Position numbers and translations under genes: made by a program. From Candidatus Omnitrophota bacterium (lineage in GTDB: Bacteria > Omnitrophota > Gorgyraeia > Duberdicusellales > 4484-171): a DNA stretch of 35,756 nucleotides. The notes under the pieces are model-generated. The model did not search any database. It saw nothing but the letters and a program-made list of their open reading frames with translations, and had not been told where the DNA came from. Location of the stretch: NCBI GenBank assembly GCA_018818105.1, contig JAHISK010000056.1, positions 1 through 35,756 on the forward strand, given 5' to 3'. Positions within the stretch are counted from its first letter, which is position 1; every line of letters starts with the position of its first letter. Shown in pieces: positions 1 through 9,713 of the stretch.

Positions 1-1212
1 AGAAAGCCGGTAATATTTGTGAAAAATATTAATAAGGAGTTTTACAAGGCGGTGGATAATTTTTACCGGTTGAAAAATGATAAGTTGAGGTTTGTTGGTG
101 TTACGGGGACAAATGGTAAAACTACAACGTCTCACTTTATTGGGGATTTTCTCCGATATTCGGGGAAACAGGCCTCTTTAATAGGTACATTAACGTACAA
201 AGTTGGGGCTAAGGTTTATAATTCAACTCATACAACTCCGGAGTATCTTTCTTTGAAGAAAATGATTAAACACCTTGATGGTAGGGGTGACCAATTTATA
301 GTAATGGAGGTTTCCTCGCACGCTATAGATCAGAAGCGGATAGAAGGCATTGGTTTTGAAGTTTGCGTGTTTACTAATTTGACGCGGGATCATTTAGATT
401 ATCACAAGACAATAAAAAATTATTTTGATGTGAAGAGGCTTTTTTTTATAAATAATAAAAGGTGTATGGCTGTTATAAATGTCGACGATTCCTACGGGCG
501 GCGGTTAAGAAAAGATGTTTTGGGCCAAATATCTTATGGAATAGACCGTAGGGCGGATTTAGGCGCGGCTAATATTAAGTTAGCGAAAGAATTTACGGTT
601 TTTGATTTAATCTATAAAGGAAAGAGGCAGGTGGTTAAAACATCTTTTTTAGGCAGGCATAATGTTTCAAATATCTTAGCGGCGGCGGGGGCGGTTCTTT
701 CGTTAGGAATATCTTTTGAGATGATTGTTGGGGCTATTCCATTTTTAAAGGCGGTACCGGGGCGGTTGGAGAAGGTGGCTAATGATATTTTTGTTGATTA
801 CGCGCATACTCCTGACGCGATAGAGAAAGTTCTTATTGTTTTAAAACAAATAGGTTATGGTCGTATTGTTTTAGTTTTTGGCTGTGGAGGAGATAGAGAT
901 AAAGGAAAAAGGGTTGTTATGGGGCGGCTTGCCTCTAGTTTTTCTACATTTTCAATAATTACTTCGGATAATCCGCGCGGCGAGTGTCCAAATAAGATTT
1001 GTTCTCAGATTGCAGGCGGGTTTAGGAATAACAATTATCAAATAATAGTTGATAGAGAAGAAGCTATTAAAAAAGCAATCAGCGTTAAAAGTAAGTATAA
1101 AAATTGTTGCGTGCTCATTGCCGGTAAGGGGCATGAGGAATATCAGATTATTGGGGATAAGACAATTCAATTTAGCGATTCGGAAGTTGTTAAGTCCCAT
1201 GTGGCGGGGTGA
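1..1212 (+). CDS. murE: UDP-N-acetylmuramoyl-L-alanyl-D-glutamate--2,6-diaminopimelate ligase (MurE), 5' truncated by window edge
   Basis: GVTGTNGKTTTS P-loop; DNPRGECP (DNPR meso-DAP type motif); frame open to base 1 upstream of the GTG at 19; N-terminal domain missing. Confidence 0.93.
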   Translation, partial: RKPVIFVKNINKEFYKAVDNFYRLKNDKLRFVGVTGTNGKTTTSHFIGDFLRYSGKQASLIGTLTYKVGAKVYNSTHTTPEYLSLKKMIKHLDGRGDQFIVMEVSSHAIDQKRIEGIGFEVCVFTNLTRDHLDYHKTIKNYFDVKRLFFINNKRCMAVINVDDSYGRRLRKDVLGQISYGIDRRADLGAANIKLAKEFTVFDLIYKGKRQVVKTSFLGRHNVSNILAAAGAVLSLGISFEMIVGAIPFLKAVPGRLEKVANDIFVDYAHTPDAIEKVLIVLKQIGYGRIVLVFGCGGDRDKGKRVVMGRLASSFSTFSIITSDNPRGECPNKICSQIAGGFRNNNYQIIVDREEAIKKAISVKSKYKNCCVLIAGKGHEEYQIIGDKTIQFSDSEVVKSHVAG

Positions 1213-1396
1213 TATATAAAAAACTAAATATATTCGCTCAGGTTCAAATGTGTGCTTCGCATCATATCAGATTCATCTAAAAACGCTTGACTCGCCCATT
1301 TGTAAATGGGCTCAAACAAGAAGCGTTTTTGCGCTGCGCGCCGATAAACCCGATATTCACATTTGAAGAATCGCTCATATATTTAGTTTTTTATAG
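1213..1396. repeat. Nested palindromic intergenic element (murE-murF)
   Basis: 19-bp perfect outer arms tataaaaaactaaatatat (1215-1233) / atatatttagttttttata (1377-1395); second stem ttcaaatgtg 1243-1252 / cacatttgaa 1358-1367; aaaaacgctt 1279-1288 / aagcgttttt 1321-1330; inner gcccatttgtaaatgggc 1294-1311. Confidence 0.85.
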
Positions 1397-1424
1397 TATT
1401 CTGCTAAAGGTTGTTTAAAGAAAG

Positions 1425-2762
1425 ATGTTATTTAACGATTTTAAATTATTAGAACGTTTATTGAAGCCGGTTAATATATCAAATATTTATCATTTTAAAC
1501 CGTTTGATAAGTTTTCTATTGACTCCCGAACTATAAAAAAAGGAGAGGGGTTTATTGCTATTGCTGGTAAACATCATGATGGGCATAAATTTATCTCTGA
1601 GGCTCAAAGGAAAGGCGCCTCTTTCATTGTTGCTTCAAAAGAGTTGGTGGCTAAACCTAAAGTTCCTTTTTTTGTTGTTGATGACTCGCTTCATGCGTTA
1701 GGTGAAGTTGTTCGGTATATAAGGAAGAAGAGAAATCCCTATGTTTACGGTATTACAGGGTCCGTTGGAAAAACAACGACTAAAGAGATGTTAAGTTTTC
1801 TTCTTAGTGGCAGGTATCGAGTGTTAAAGAGCAGGGATACGGAAAATAATTTTTTGGGCGTAAGTAAAACATTTTTATCTTTGACTAATGAGAATGTAGC
1901 GGTTTTAGAGTTGGGGACGAATTCGCCAGGAGAGATAGAATCTTTATCGCGGTTATGTGTGCCGGATATAGGAATAATTACATTTATAAAACCGGTACAT
2001 TTAGAAGGGTTGGGAAGTTTATCGGGGGTGTTTAAAGAAAAAACGGCGTTGTTACGTTTGAATCCTAAGATTAAAGCGGTGTTAAATGCTGATGACCCCT
2101 ATTTAAAAAAAGTTAATTTTAAAGGTAAAATATACTGGTTTGGACAAAGCAGAAGAAATGATTTATATTTTCGTCTTCATAAACAAGATTCAAAAAACTC
2201 TGTGTTTCTTGTCCAAAATAAGTTTGAGTTAGTTTTGCCGACTCAATTTTGCGGGTTTATTGCTAACGCTATGGCGGCGTTAGCCGGCAGCCATATTTTA
2301 AGGGGGGAGTTAAAAGATGATGTGAACAAACTGAATGAATTTAAGGGGTTTGCCCCTTTACGTATGCAAGCGCAAGATATCGGGCGATTTTTTGTCATAA
2401 ATGATTCTTATAATGCTAACCCTTATTCTTTTGAAGGGGCTTTAAAAGTGATAGAAAAATATTCTTTACCGAAAATTGCCGTGGTAGGCGATATGTTAGA
2501 GTTAGGTAAACGCAGCGTTTATTATCATCAAAATCTTGCTTTGATGATAATAAAGGCTAAATTTGATTGTTGTTTAGCTGTTGGTTCTTTTAGCCGGAGT
2601 TTAGTCCAACGGTTGAGGCAGTTAGGGTATAAGGGCGCGTATCATTTTTCTTCTCATAAAGATGTTGCTCAATTTATTAAAAAGAGAACAAAAAAAAGAT
2701 ATTTGATTTTTATTAAGGGTTCACGTAAGATGGAGTTGGAAAAAGTCTTAAATTATCTTTAG
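1425..2762 (+). CDS. murF: UDP-N-acetylmuramoyl-tripeptide--D-alanyl-D-alanine ligase (MurF)
   Basis: DSRTIKKGEGFIAIAGKHHDGHKF, GITGSVGKTTTKEML, NDSYNANPYSFEGAL motifs; dcw order. Confidence 0.95.
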   Translation: MLFNDFKLLERLLKPVNISNIYHFKPFDKFSIDSRTIKKGEGFIAIAGKHHDGHKFISEAQRKGASFIVASKELVAKPKVPFFVVDDSLHALGEVVRYIRKKRNPYVYGITGSVGKTTTKEMLSFLLSGRYRVLKSRDTENNFLGVSKTFLSLTNENVAVLELGTNSPGEIESLSRLCVPDIGIITFIKPVHLEGLGSLSGVFKEKTALLRLNPKIKAVLNADDPYLKKVNFKGKIYWFGQSRRNDLYFRLHKQDSKNSVFLVQNKFELVLPTQFCGFIANAMAALAGSHILRGELKDDVNKLNEFKGFAPLRMQAQDIGRFFVINDSYNANPYSFEGALKVIEKYSLPKIAVVGDMLELGKRSVYYHQNLALMIIKAKFDCCLAVGSFSRSLVQRLRQLGYKGAYHFSSHKDVAQFIKKRTKKRYLIFIKGSRKMELEKVLNYL

Positions 2763-2782
2763 CGAACAGAAGGAGTTTTTTT

Positions 2783-3865
2783 ATGCTTTATCATATTCTT
2801 TATCCGTTAAAACAGTATTTTTCAGTATTAAACGTTACTCAGTATATTACTTTTAGAGGGGGGTGTGCCTTTATTACTTCGTTTCTTCTTGTTATGTTTT
2901 TATGGGATTTTACTATAAAACGGCTAAAGAGGTTAAAGATTGTGGAAAAAATAGATATGTATGGCCACGTTCATTTAGAATCGTTGCATGAGGGGAAAAA
3001 AGGAACGCCTACGATGGGGGGAATTTTAATCATTTTTTCCGTACTTATGTCGACATTGTTATGGGCAAAATGGGATAACTATTTTATTTGGTTGAGTTTA
3101 TTTGTTATGGTCGCGTTAGCATTGATTGGGTTGCGTGACGATATTTTAAAGATAAAAAGAGGTAAAGGTCTTTCTCGTTGGCAAAAGTTAATCAGTCAGA
3201 GCGTTGTAGGTGTAATTTTAGGTATTTTGGTTGTTGTTAGTAAAGAATCAACAACAACGTTAGATTTCCCTTTTTTAAAGAACGTAGTATTGAATTTAGG
3301 GTATTTTTATATATTTTGGGCTGCTTTTGTTATTGTTGCTACTTCTAACGCGGTTAATTTTACCGATGGATTAGATGGTTTAGCTATAGGCGCTTTAGTT
3401 ATTAATTGTTTGCTTTTTGCCGTGTTAAGTTATGTTGTTGGGCATTTAAAGTTTGCTGGGTATCTTTTAATTCCTTATGTGTCGGGAAGCGGAGAGTTAG
3501 CTGTTTTGTGCTTGGCGTTGGTAGGCGCGGGGTTAGGATTTTTATGGTTTAACGCGTATCCCGCTCAAGTTTTTATGGGTGACGTAGGTGCTTTAGCGTT
3601 GGGCGGAGTTATTGGCGTTATCGCTTTGTTTATTAAGAAAGAGTTTTTGCTTGTTATTAGCGGCGGTTTATTTGTTTCCGAAGCCCTAACTGTTATATTA
3701 CAAATACTTTCTGTGAAATTAAGAGGAAAAAAACTTTTTCTTGCTGCTCCATTACATCATCATTTACAGCTTCTAGGATGGAAAGAGCCTAAGATAATTG
3801 TGCGGCTTTGGATTGTTACTATTATGTGTGTGGTTGCTTCGTTGCTTACTTTGAAGATGAGATAA
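2783..3865 (+). CDS. mraY: Phospho-N-acetylmuramoyl-pentapeptide-transferase (MraY)
   Basis: GTPTMGGILI, NFTDGLDGLA, FNAYPAQVFMGDVGALALGG, APLHHHLQLLGWKEPKIIVRLWI motifs. Confidence 0.96.
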   Translation: MLYHILYPLKQYFSVLNVTQYITFRGGCAFITSFLLVMFLWDFTIKRLKRLKIVEKIDMYGHVHLESLHEGKKGTPTMGGILIIFSVLMSTLLWAKWDNYFIWLSLFVMVALALIGLRDDILKIKRGKGLSRWQKLISQSVVGVILGILVVVSKESTTTLDFPFLKNVVLNLGYFYIFWAAFVIVATSNAVNFTDGLDGLAIGALVINCLLFAVLSYVVGHLKFAGYLLIPYVSGSGELAVLCLALVGAGLGFLWFNAYPAQVFMGDVGALALGGVIGVIALFIKKEFLLVISGGLFVSEALTVILQILSVKLRGKKLFLAAPLHHHLQLLGWKEPKIIVRLWIVTIMCVVASLLTLKMR

Positions 3866-3873
3866 GATAAGAG

Positions 3874-3905
3874 AAGGGTCAAGGGTCAAGGGGCAAGGGT
3901 CAAGG
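3874..3905. repeat. Heptanucleotide tandem repeat (aagggtc)n
   Basis: aagggtc|aagggtc|aaggggc|aagggtc|aagg read directly. Confidence 0.9.
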
Positions 3906-3972
3906 AAGAGAAGAAGAAAAAGATGTGGGGCGAGGGAGCAGGGAAGGCAAGGATAGATTATTTTTCATTAAT

Positions 3973-5214
3973 ATGGATATAAATGATGTTAATAGAGTAT
4001 GTGTCGTTGGGTGGGGTAAGAGTGGTCGTTCTTTATGTAAGTTGCTTCTAGAATTAGGTAAAAAGGTTAAAATTAGTGAGATAAAGGAAAGAAGCGCGTT
4101 TAGCACCGCGGTAATAGATGAATTTATAGATAAAGGAGTAGAATTTGAGTTCGGTGGCAACAGCGATAAGTTTATAAAAGAATCGCAGTTAGTAGTTTTA
4201 AGTCCCGGTGTAGATACCGCTAATTCGGACGCTTGCAAAATAGCTAAAACTTATGATATAGATGTTGTTGGAGAAATTGAGCTTTCTTTTTGGTTGACAC
4301 AGGCGCAAGTAATTGCTATCACTGGAACTAATGGAAAAACTACTACGTCCCAGCTTACGCGGCAGGTGCTTAAGAAAAAAAGGAAAAGAGTTTTTTTAGG
4401 AGGAAATATTGGGATTCCATTTTCCTCTTTTGTGTTAGAAACTAAAAAAGATGATTTGGTTGTTTTAGAGATTAGTTCTTTTCAGCTAGAAACTATTAGG
4501 GAGTTTAAGCCTCATGTTTCAGCGTTACTTAATATTGCTTCTGATCATCTTGACCGGTATGTGAATTTTTCGGATTATTTCGACGCGAAGATGAATATAT
4601 TTATGAATCAGGATAAAAATGACTGGGCGTTAATTAATAATAAGCTGGATTTAAATGGGATTAAGGATAGGGTTAATTCTAAAGTTCTCCGGTTTTCCAA
4701 TGAGTTTTCTAATGAAAACTTTTCGTGCGCGTACAAAATCGGCAGTATCTTTGGTGTAAGTAGAGAAGAATGTGATGATGTTTTTAGGTCGTTTAAGGGG
4801 TTAGCTCACCGGATGCAGTTTGTAAGGCGCCTGCGGCAGATAGATTTCATCAATGATTCTAAAGCTACAAATCCTACTTCAACTGTTTGGGCTCTTAGTA
4901 ATGTGACGTCTTCTGTGTTGCTCATTGCCGGAGGTAAAGATAAAGGATTGGATTTTTCAGAGATTATTCCTCATTTAGATAAGGTGAAAAAAGTGTTTCT
5001 TTTTGGAGAAGCCTCGGTAAAAATTAAAAATGAAATCAGCCCGTATGTTAAAACCGAAGTTTTTACTTCGTTAAGAGATAGTGTGAATAAGTCTTTTCAG
5101 GAGGCTACGGCTTCTGATGTCATTCTTTTATCTCCGATGTGTTCAAGTTATGATATGTTCACTGATTATGTTGATAGAGGGAATAGATTCATTGAAATAG
5201 TAAATAATCTTTAG
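3973..5214 (+). CDS. murD: UDP-N-acetylmuramoylalanine--D-glutamate ligase (MurD)
   Basis: VVGWGKSGRSL, ITGTNGKTTTSQL, NDSKATNPTSTVWAL, LLIAGGKDKGLDF motifs; start set at MDINDVN instead of the ORF-track 3925 start, which lies downstream of the heptad repeat. Confidence 0.94.
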   Translation: MDINDVNRVCVVGWGKSGRSLCKLLLELGKKVKISEIKERSAFSTAVIDEFIDKGVEFEFGGNSDKFIKESQLVVLSPGVDTANSDACKIAKTYDIDVVGEIELSFWLTQAQVIAITGTNGKTTTSQLTRQVLKKKRKRVFLGGNIGIPFSSFVLETKKDDLVVLEISSFQLETIREFKPHVSALLNIASDHLDRYVNFSDYFDAKMNIFMNQDKNDWALINNKLDLNGIKDRVNSKVLRFSNEFSNENFSCAYKIGSIFGVSREECDDVFRSFKGLAHRMQFVRRLRQIDFINDSKATNPTSTVWALSNVTSSVLLIAGGKDKGLDFSEIIPHLDKVKKVFLFGEASVKIKNEISPYVKTEVFTSLRDSVNKSFQEATASDVILLSPMCSSYDMFTDYVDRGNRFIEIVNNL

Positions 5215-5240
5215 CGCATAGCGTATAGCGGATAGAGTAA
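5213..5240. repeat. Heptanucleotide tandem repeat (agcgNat)n overlapping the murD stop codon
   Basis: agcgcat|agcgtat|agcggat|agagtaa. Confidence 0.8.
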
Positions 5241-5260
5241 ATAGATAATAAAATTATTGA

Positions 5261-6364
5261 ATGAAAGTAATAAAAAAAGAACGAAAACTTATTTTTATGG
5301 CTATAGTGGCATTAACGTTGTTTGGAACATTAATGGTGTATGAGTCTTCTAGTTTATATGCCTATAAAAATTTAGCCGATGCGTCCTATTTTTTTAAAAA
5401 ACAGTTTATTTTTTTTCTTGTTGGGTTAAGTGTTTTTTTTTCAATGTTATTTTTGGATTTAGAGTTATTAAGAAAGCATAATAAAGAGTTTTTAATTTCT
5501 ATTATTTTTTTTCTTATCCTAATTATTTTTATTGGTAAAAAAGTGGGTGGTTCAAAAAGATGGTTTTATTTTCTCGGTTTTAATTTTCAGCCTTCGGAAT
5601 TGCTTAAAGTTGCTTTTCTGTTATACTGCGCTGATTATTTCAGTCGTAAAGATGGCCTAATTAAAAATTTTAAGGCGGGCTTGGTGCCTTTGGGCATTGT
5701 CTTGGGAGGAATTTGTATATTGTTGTTGTTGCAGCCCGATTTGGGAACGGCGCTTTTTTTAGTGATGTGGACATTTATTTATTTGTTTCTTTATGGCGCG
5801 AAACGTAAACATTTGGTTTTAATTATTGTTTTTGGGGTAATCGCGTCGTTTTTTCTTATAAAGTTTTATCCTTATCGATTTAAAAGAATACTTGCTTATT
5901 GTGATCCTTTCGCTGACCCTCAAGGGGCAGGGTTTCAGTCGATCCAGTCTCAAATTGCTTATGGTGAAGGAGGTATTTTCGGTGTAGGATTTGGGTCAAG
6001 TTGTCAAAAACTGTTTTTTCTTCCCGCGGCGCATACCGATTTTATTTTCTCTATTATTGCTGAGGAGTTTGGTTTATGGGGAGCATTATTAGTTCTTTAT
6101 GTTTTTTTTGTTATCCTATATAAGATGGGAAGTATTGCTGTTGGTATGGAGAATCGTTTTAAGCGAGGAATTTTGTGGGGAGTAGTTTTTATTTTTTCGT
6201 TGGAAGTGGTAATAAATGTTGGAGTCAGTTGTGGTTTATTGCCGATAACAGGTTTGCCTTTACCCTTTATAAGTTATGGTGGAAGTAATTTGATATCACA
6301 TTATATCCTTTTAGGATTGTTTTTTAACGCGTCACGTGGAGAAGAAGTAAGATGCAAGAAGTAA
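5261..6364 (+). CDS. ftsW: Peptidoglycan glycosyltransferase FtsW (SEDS family)
   Basis: LLQPDLGTALFL, FGVGFGSSCQKLFFLPAAHTDFIFSIIAEEFG, TGLPLPFISYGGSNLI SEDS motifs. Confidence 0.94.
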   Translation: MKVIKKERKLIFMAIVALTLFGTLMVYESSSLYAYKNLADASYFFKKQFIFFLVGLSVFFSMLFLDLELLRKHNKEFLISIIFFLILIIFIGKKVGGSKRWFYFLGFNFQPSELLKVAFLLYCADYFSRKDGLIKNFKAGLVPLGIVLGGICILLLLQPDLGTALFLVMWTFIYLFLYGAKRKHLVLIIVFGVIASFFLIKFYPYRFKRILAYCDPFADPQGAGFQSIQSQIAYGEGGIFGVGFGSSCQKLFFLPAAHTDFIFSIIAEEFGLWGALLVLYVFFVILYKMGSIAVGMENRFKRGILWGVVFIFSLEVVINVGVSCGLLPITGLPLPFISYGGSNLISHYILLGLFFNASRGEEVRCKK

Positions 6365-6390
6365 GATGTAAGAAACATAATGTAAGAAGC
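6342..6390. repeat. Heptad repeat with 14-bp superperiod spanning the ftsW 3' end and murG 5' end
   Basis: aagaagt|aagatgc|aagaagt|aagatgt|aagaaac|ataatgt|aagaagc; encodes EVRCKK in both overlapping proteins. Confidence 0.88.
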
Positions 6391-7443
6391 GGGAACAAGA
6401 CATTATTAGTATGTGAAAGAAGTGGTGGGCATGTGTTTCCCGCGGTTGCTTTAGGAGAGCAGTTGCGTAAACATCAAAAAGATGTTTATTTCTTTGTTAC
6501 CGCGGCGTCTTTAAAATCTTACCTGCAAGAAAAGGAGTTTAAAGTTTATGGTAGGAGCTTTTCTTATCGTAATATAGTGTTTGAAAGTATTTGGCGCGCG
6601 GTAGAAGCGGTATGGATTCTTTTGGCTATAAGACCGAAACAAGTTATTGGTTTTGGCGGGAGAGACAGCTTTTTTTTGGTTTTGTTTAGCGCGATAGTAA
6701 GGTTGGATACGGCTATCTATGAGCCTAATATTATTTTTGGCAGAGCAAATAAAGTTCTTTCTTTTTTTGTCCGTAAAGTTTTATGCGGATTTTCTTCGAT
6801 AGAGGTTTCTCGATACAAAGGAAGTAGGGGGGGGGAAAATAAGGTTAAGGTTGTTGGGATACCGTTGAGGGATAATATTAAGATAATTAATAAAGATGAG
6901 GCCCGTAAAGCTTTAGGGTTTGACGCTAAACCGGTTATTTTATGTTTCGGAGGTAGTCAGGGAGCTTCTTTTATAAATAAGAGTTTTATTGCGTTTATTG
7001 AGGCTTCTAAATTAGATTATAATATAATCCATCTTACGGGTAAAAGAGATTACTTTCAAATTAGCCAATTATATAATAAAATAGATAAGAAAGCTTTTGT
7101 AAAGGATTTTTATTATTCAATGGAGACCCTTTACAGTGTTGCTGATTTAGTAATTTGTAGATCGGGAGCGTCTACTTTAGGTGAAATCGCGTATTATAAG
7201 TTACCATCGATTTTAATTCCTTATCCTAGCGGTGGCCGGCATCAGAGGAAAAATGCTTATTATTTTAGCCAAAGGCAGGCGGCGTATGTTTTTCTTCAAG
7301 AAAATTTTTCGTTTGATGAGTTTAAGCAAACGGTTGAAAGATTAATTCAGGATAGGCAATTAAGAAAGACGGTAAAGGATAATTTAGGGAAGATACGTTT
7401 AGGTGTTAAAGCGCGGGATTTTTATAACGATATTTGGTCCTAA
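6352..7443 (+). CDS. murG: UDP-N-acetylglucosamine--N-acetylmuramyl-(pentapeptide) pyrophosphoryl-undecaprenol GlcNAc transferase (MurG), divergent N-terminus
   Basis: SGGHVFPAVALGEQL, FGGSQGASFINKSF, GASTLGEIAYYKLPSILIPYP..HQRKNA; dcw position; true start may lie downstream of 6352. Confidence 0.88.
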   Translation: MQEVRCKKHNVRSGNKTLLVCERSGGHVFPAVALGEQLRKHQKDVYFFVTAASLKSYLQEKEFKVYGRSFSYRNIVFESIWRAVEAVWILLAIRPKQVIGFGGRDSFFLVLFSAIVRLDTAIYEPNIIFGRANKVLSFFVRKVLCGFSSIEVSRYKGSRGGENKVKVVGIPLRDNIKIINKDEARKALGFDAKPVILCFGGSQGASFINKSFIAFIEASKLDYNIIHLTGKRDYFQISQLYNKIDKKAFVKDFYYSMETLYSVADLVICRSGASTLGEIAYYKLPSILIPYPSGGRHQRKNAYYFSQRQAAYVFLQENFSFDEFKQTVERLIQDRQLRKTVKDNLGKIRLGVKARDFYNDIWS

Positions 7444-7536
7444 TCGAAAGGTTTTTTATTTGACCTTCTAAATATTAGGAGAGGCAATTAGTAACTGTTA
7501 AGGAATAAACTTTCGCTCGTTATTAGGTGTTTAAGT

Positions 7537-8334
7537 ATGGTAAGATTATCTTTTTTAGTAGGAGTGTTTAGCTTTATAGTTTTAGGTGTAAGCTTTGCCG
7601 AGCCTAAGACGGATAGGCTTTTAAAATCCGATCATTTTGTTATTAACTATCATGAAAATGTAGAATATAGCTATGTTAGTGAAGTAAAAGACATATGCGA
7701 GAAATATTACAGGGTTATTACTCAGGAGTTTAGGTTAGTAAGAGATGAGGCGTGGCTTTGGGCTAATCGGGCTAAGATTTTTATTGCTAAAGATAAAGAG
7801 GAGTATTCGAGTAAGTTTAGGTGTCCGATTTGGGCGACGGCCTGTGTGAATTATCAAGATAAGGTAATTTATACCTATCCTGATCAGGAAAATTTTGCCG
7901 CTATTCTTATTCATGAGTTAACCCATATAATTTTTAGAGAGTATGTTGGTTTAGGAAAATTTCCTCTTTGGTTGGATGAAGCAGTTTCGTTATATATGGA
8001 AGATAAGTATTCTGATGATTCTCGTCCCAGAAGAGACTTTACGTTAATAGAAAGAGCAATAGCAGAAAATAGTTACATAAAACTAACCGATTTAAATAAG
8101 GTAACAGCTTTGACGTTGGGAAGTCAACCGAAAGATTATGTCAACTTGTTTTATTCTGAGGCGTTTTCCATAGTTTATTTTATAATCAAAAAATACAGCC
8201 AGGATAATCTTTATCGCCTTATGTATTTCTTGAGAAGAGGCTATGATTGTGAGGATGCGGTATCTAAAGCTGTCTATTCGATAAGAGGTTGGGAGGACTT
8301 TGAAACCAAATGGAAAAGATTTTATCAGGAGTAA
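7537..8334 (+). CDS. Secreted peptidase MA-like zinc metallopeptidase
   Basis: N-terminal signal-like hydrophobic segment; ILIHELTHIIF HEXXH plus PLWLDEAVSLYMED gluzincin Glu. Confidence 0.78.
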   Translation: MVRLSFLVGVFSFIVLGVSFAEPKTDRLLKSDHFVINYHENVEYSYVSEVKDICEKYYRVITQEFRLVRDEAWLWANRAKIFIAKDKEEYSSKFRCPIWATACVNYQDKVIYTYPDQENFAAILIHELTHIIFREYVGLGKFPLWLDEAVSLYMEDKYSDDSRPRRDFTLIERAIAENSYIKLTDLNKVTALTLGSQPKDYVNLFYSEAFSIVYFIIKKYSQDNLYRLMYFLRRGYDCEDAVSKAVYSIRGWEDFETKWKRFYQE

Positions 8335-9713
8335 AAAATATATATCTTATAGGTATTGGCGGTGTAGGGATGAGCGGGTTAGCTCATCTTCTTAAAGATA
8401 AAGGGTTTAATGTCAGCGGATCTGATATTGGTGTTTCACCGTATCTAGAAATGATTCAGGAAAAAGGAATTAAAGTATCTATCGGTCATAGAACAGAGAA
8501 CATAACTGACGATATAAATCTTATAGGGTATTCTTCGGCAATAAAAGAAGATAATCCTGAAATTATAGAAGCTAGGAGACGCGATATCACAGTATTAAAG
8601 CGAGCTGAATTATTGGGGCTTCTTTCTTGGGACAAAAAAATAATTGCTGTGGCCGGCAGCCATGGTAAAACCACAACAACGTCTTTAATCGGATACTTAT
8701 TAACATCTTTGGGCTATCAGCCTGCTATGTTTGTTGGTGGGCTTCCTTTAAACTTTTTACAAAATGCTTGGTGGGGCAAAGACTATTTTGTTATAGAAAC
8801 CGATGAAAGCGATGGTAGTTTTTTATATTATAGTCCATGGGTTTCAATAATCACTAATATTGATTATGAACATTTAGATTACTATAAAACAATTGGCAGT
8901 TTACGGGATAGCTTTTTGAAATTTGCGTATCAGACAAAGGAGAAAGTGTTTGGGTGGGAAGGAGATCCTTTTGTTCGGGAAATTCTTTCGCAGGTGGGGG
9001 GCGAGAGTTTTGGGTTGGGTGAAAATAGTAAAGTTAGAGCTGAGAATTTTAGAGTCGGGGCAGCTAGGAGTGAGTTTGATTTATATATAGATGATGAATT
9101 TATTACACCAGTAAGTACTCATTTGTTGGGAGAAAACAACGTTGCTAATGTTTTAGCTGCTTTCAGCCTTTTTCATTATATTGGTGAAGATTTAGAAAGG
9201 GTTAGCAGTATGCTTGAAAATTTTAAGGGAACTAAACGGCGGTTTCAGATAAAAGCGCGTCTAGGCGGTGTAGTATTTGTGGATGATTATGCTCATCATC
9301 CTACGGAAATTAAGTCTGTAGTGAGGGCCGCAAGATATTTGAATCCTAAACGACTAGTTGTTATTTGCCAGCCGCATCGGTTTTCTCGTTTAAAGTTGCT
9401 TTATGAAGAGTTTTCCCGTTGTTTTGATTCAGTAGATGAACTTATAATAACGGATATTTATTCTGCTTCTGAAAAAGAAAATTATAATATGAGCATAGAT
9501 GCGCTTAAGGATAAGATATCGAAAAATTTTGACGGGAGAGTGAGATATATTCCTTCATCGATGTTAGCGCGCCAAGTTCCGTATTTTTTAAAAGAAGGAG
9601 ATCTATGTTTAGGGATAGGGGCAGGTGACATCAATGTGTTAATGGAGGGTGTTATTGAGGAGTTTAAAAGGATAAGAGAGGCAGATGGAATTAAAATAAA
9701 CAATATACAATAA
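8310..9713 (+). CDS. murC: UDP-N-acetylmuramate--L-alanine ligase (MurC)
   Basis: GIGGVGMSGLAHLLKDKGFNVSGSD, VAGSHGKTTTTSLIG, DDYAHHPTEIKSVVRAAR motifs. Confidence 0.95.
   Translation: MEKILSGVKNIYLIGIGGVGMSGLAHLLKDKGFNVSGSDIGVSPYLEMIQEKGIKVSIGHRTENITDDINLIGYSSAIKEDNPEIIEARRRDITVLKRAELLGLLSWDKKIIAVAGSHGKTTTTSLIGYLLTSLGYQPAMFVGGLPLNFLQNAWWGKDYFVIETDESDGSFLYYSPWVSIITNIDYEHLDYYKTIGSLRDSFLKFAYQTKEKVFGWEGDPFVREILSQVGGESFGLGENSKVRAENFRVGAARSEFDLYIDDEFITPVSTHLLGENNVANVLAAFSLFHYIGEDLERVSSMLENFKGTKRRFQIKARLGGVVFVDDYAHHPTEIKSVVRAARYLNPKRLVVICQPHRFSRLKLLYEEFSRCFDSVDELIITDIYSASEKENYNMSIDALKDKISKNFDGRVRYIPSSMLARQVPYFLKEGDLCLGIGAGDINVLMEGVIEEFKRIREADGIKINNIQ

Noticed and set aside
952-1200. Minus-strand ORFs in the track (e.g. 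952-1200, 3900-4238, 12859-13125, 17504-17860, 26543-26830, 27188-27490)
   Set aside because: All lie antisense to strongly supported + strand genes, show no recognisable motifs and look like shadow ORFs.
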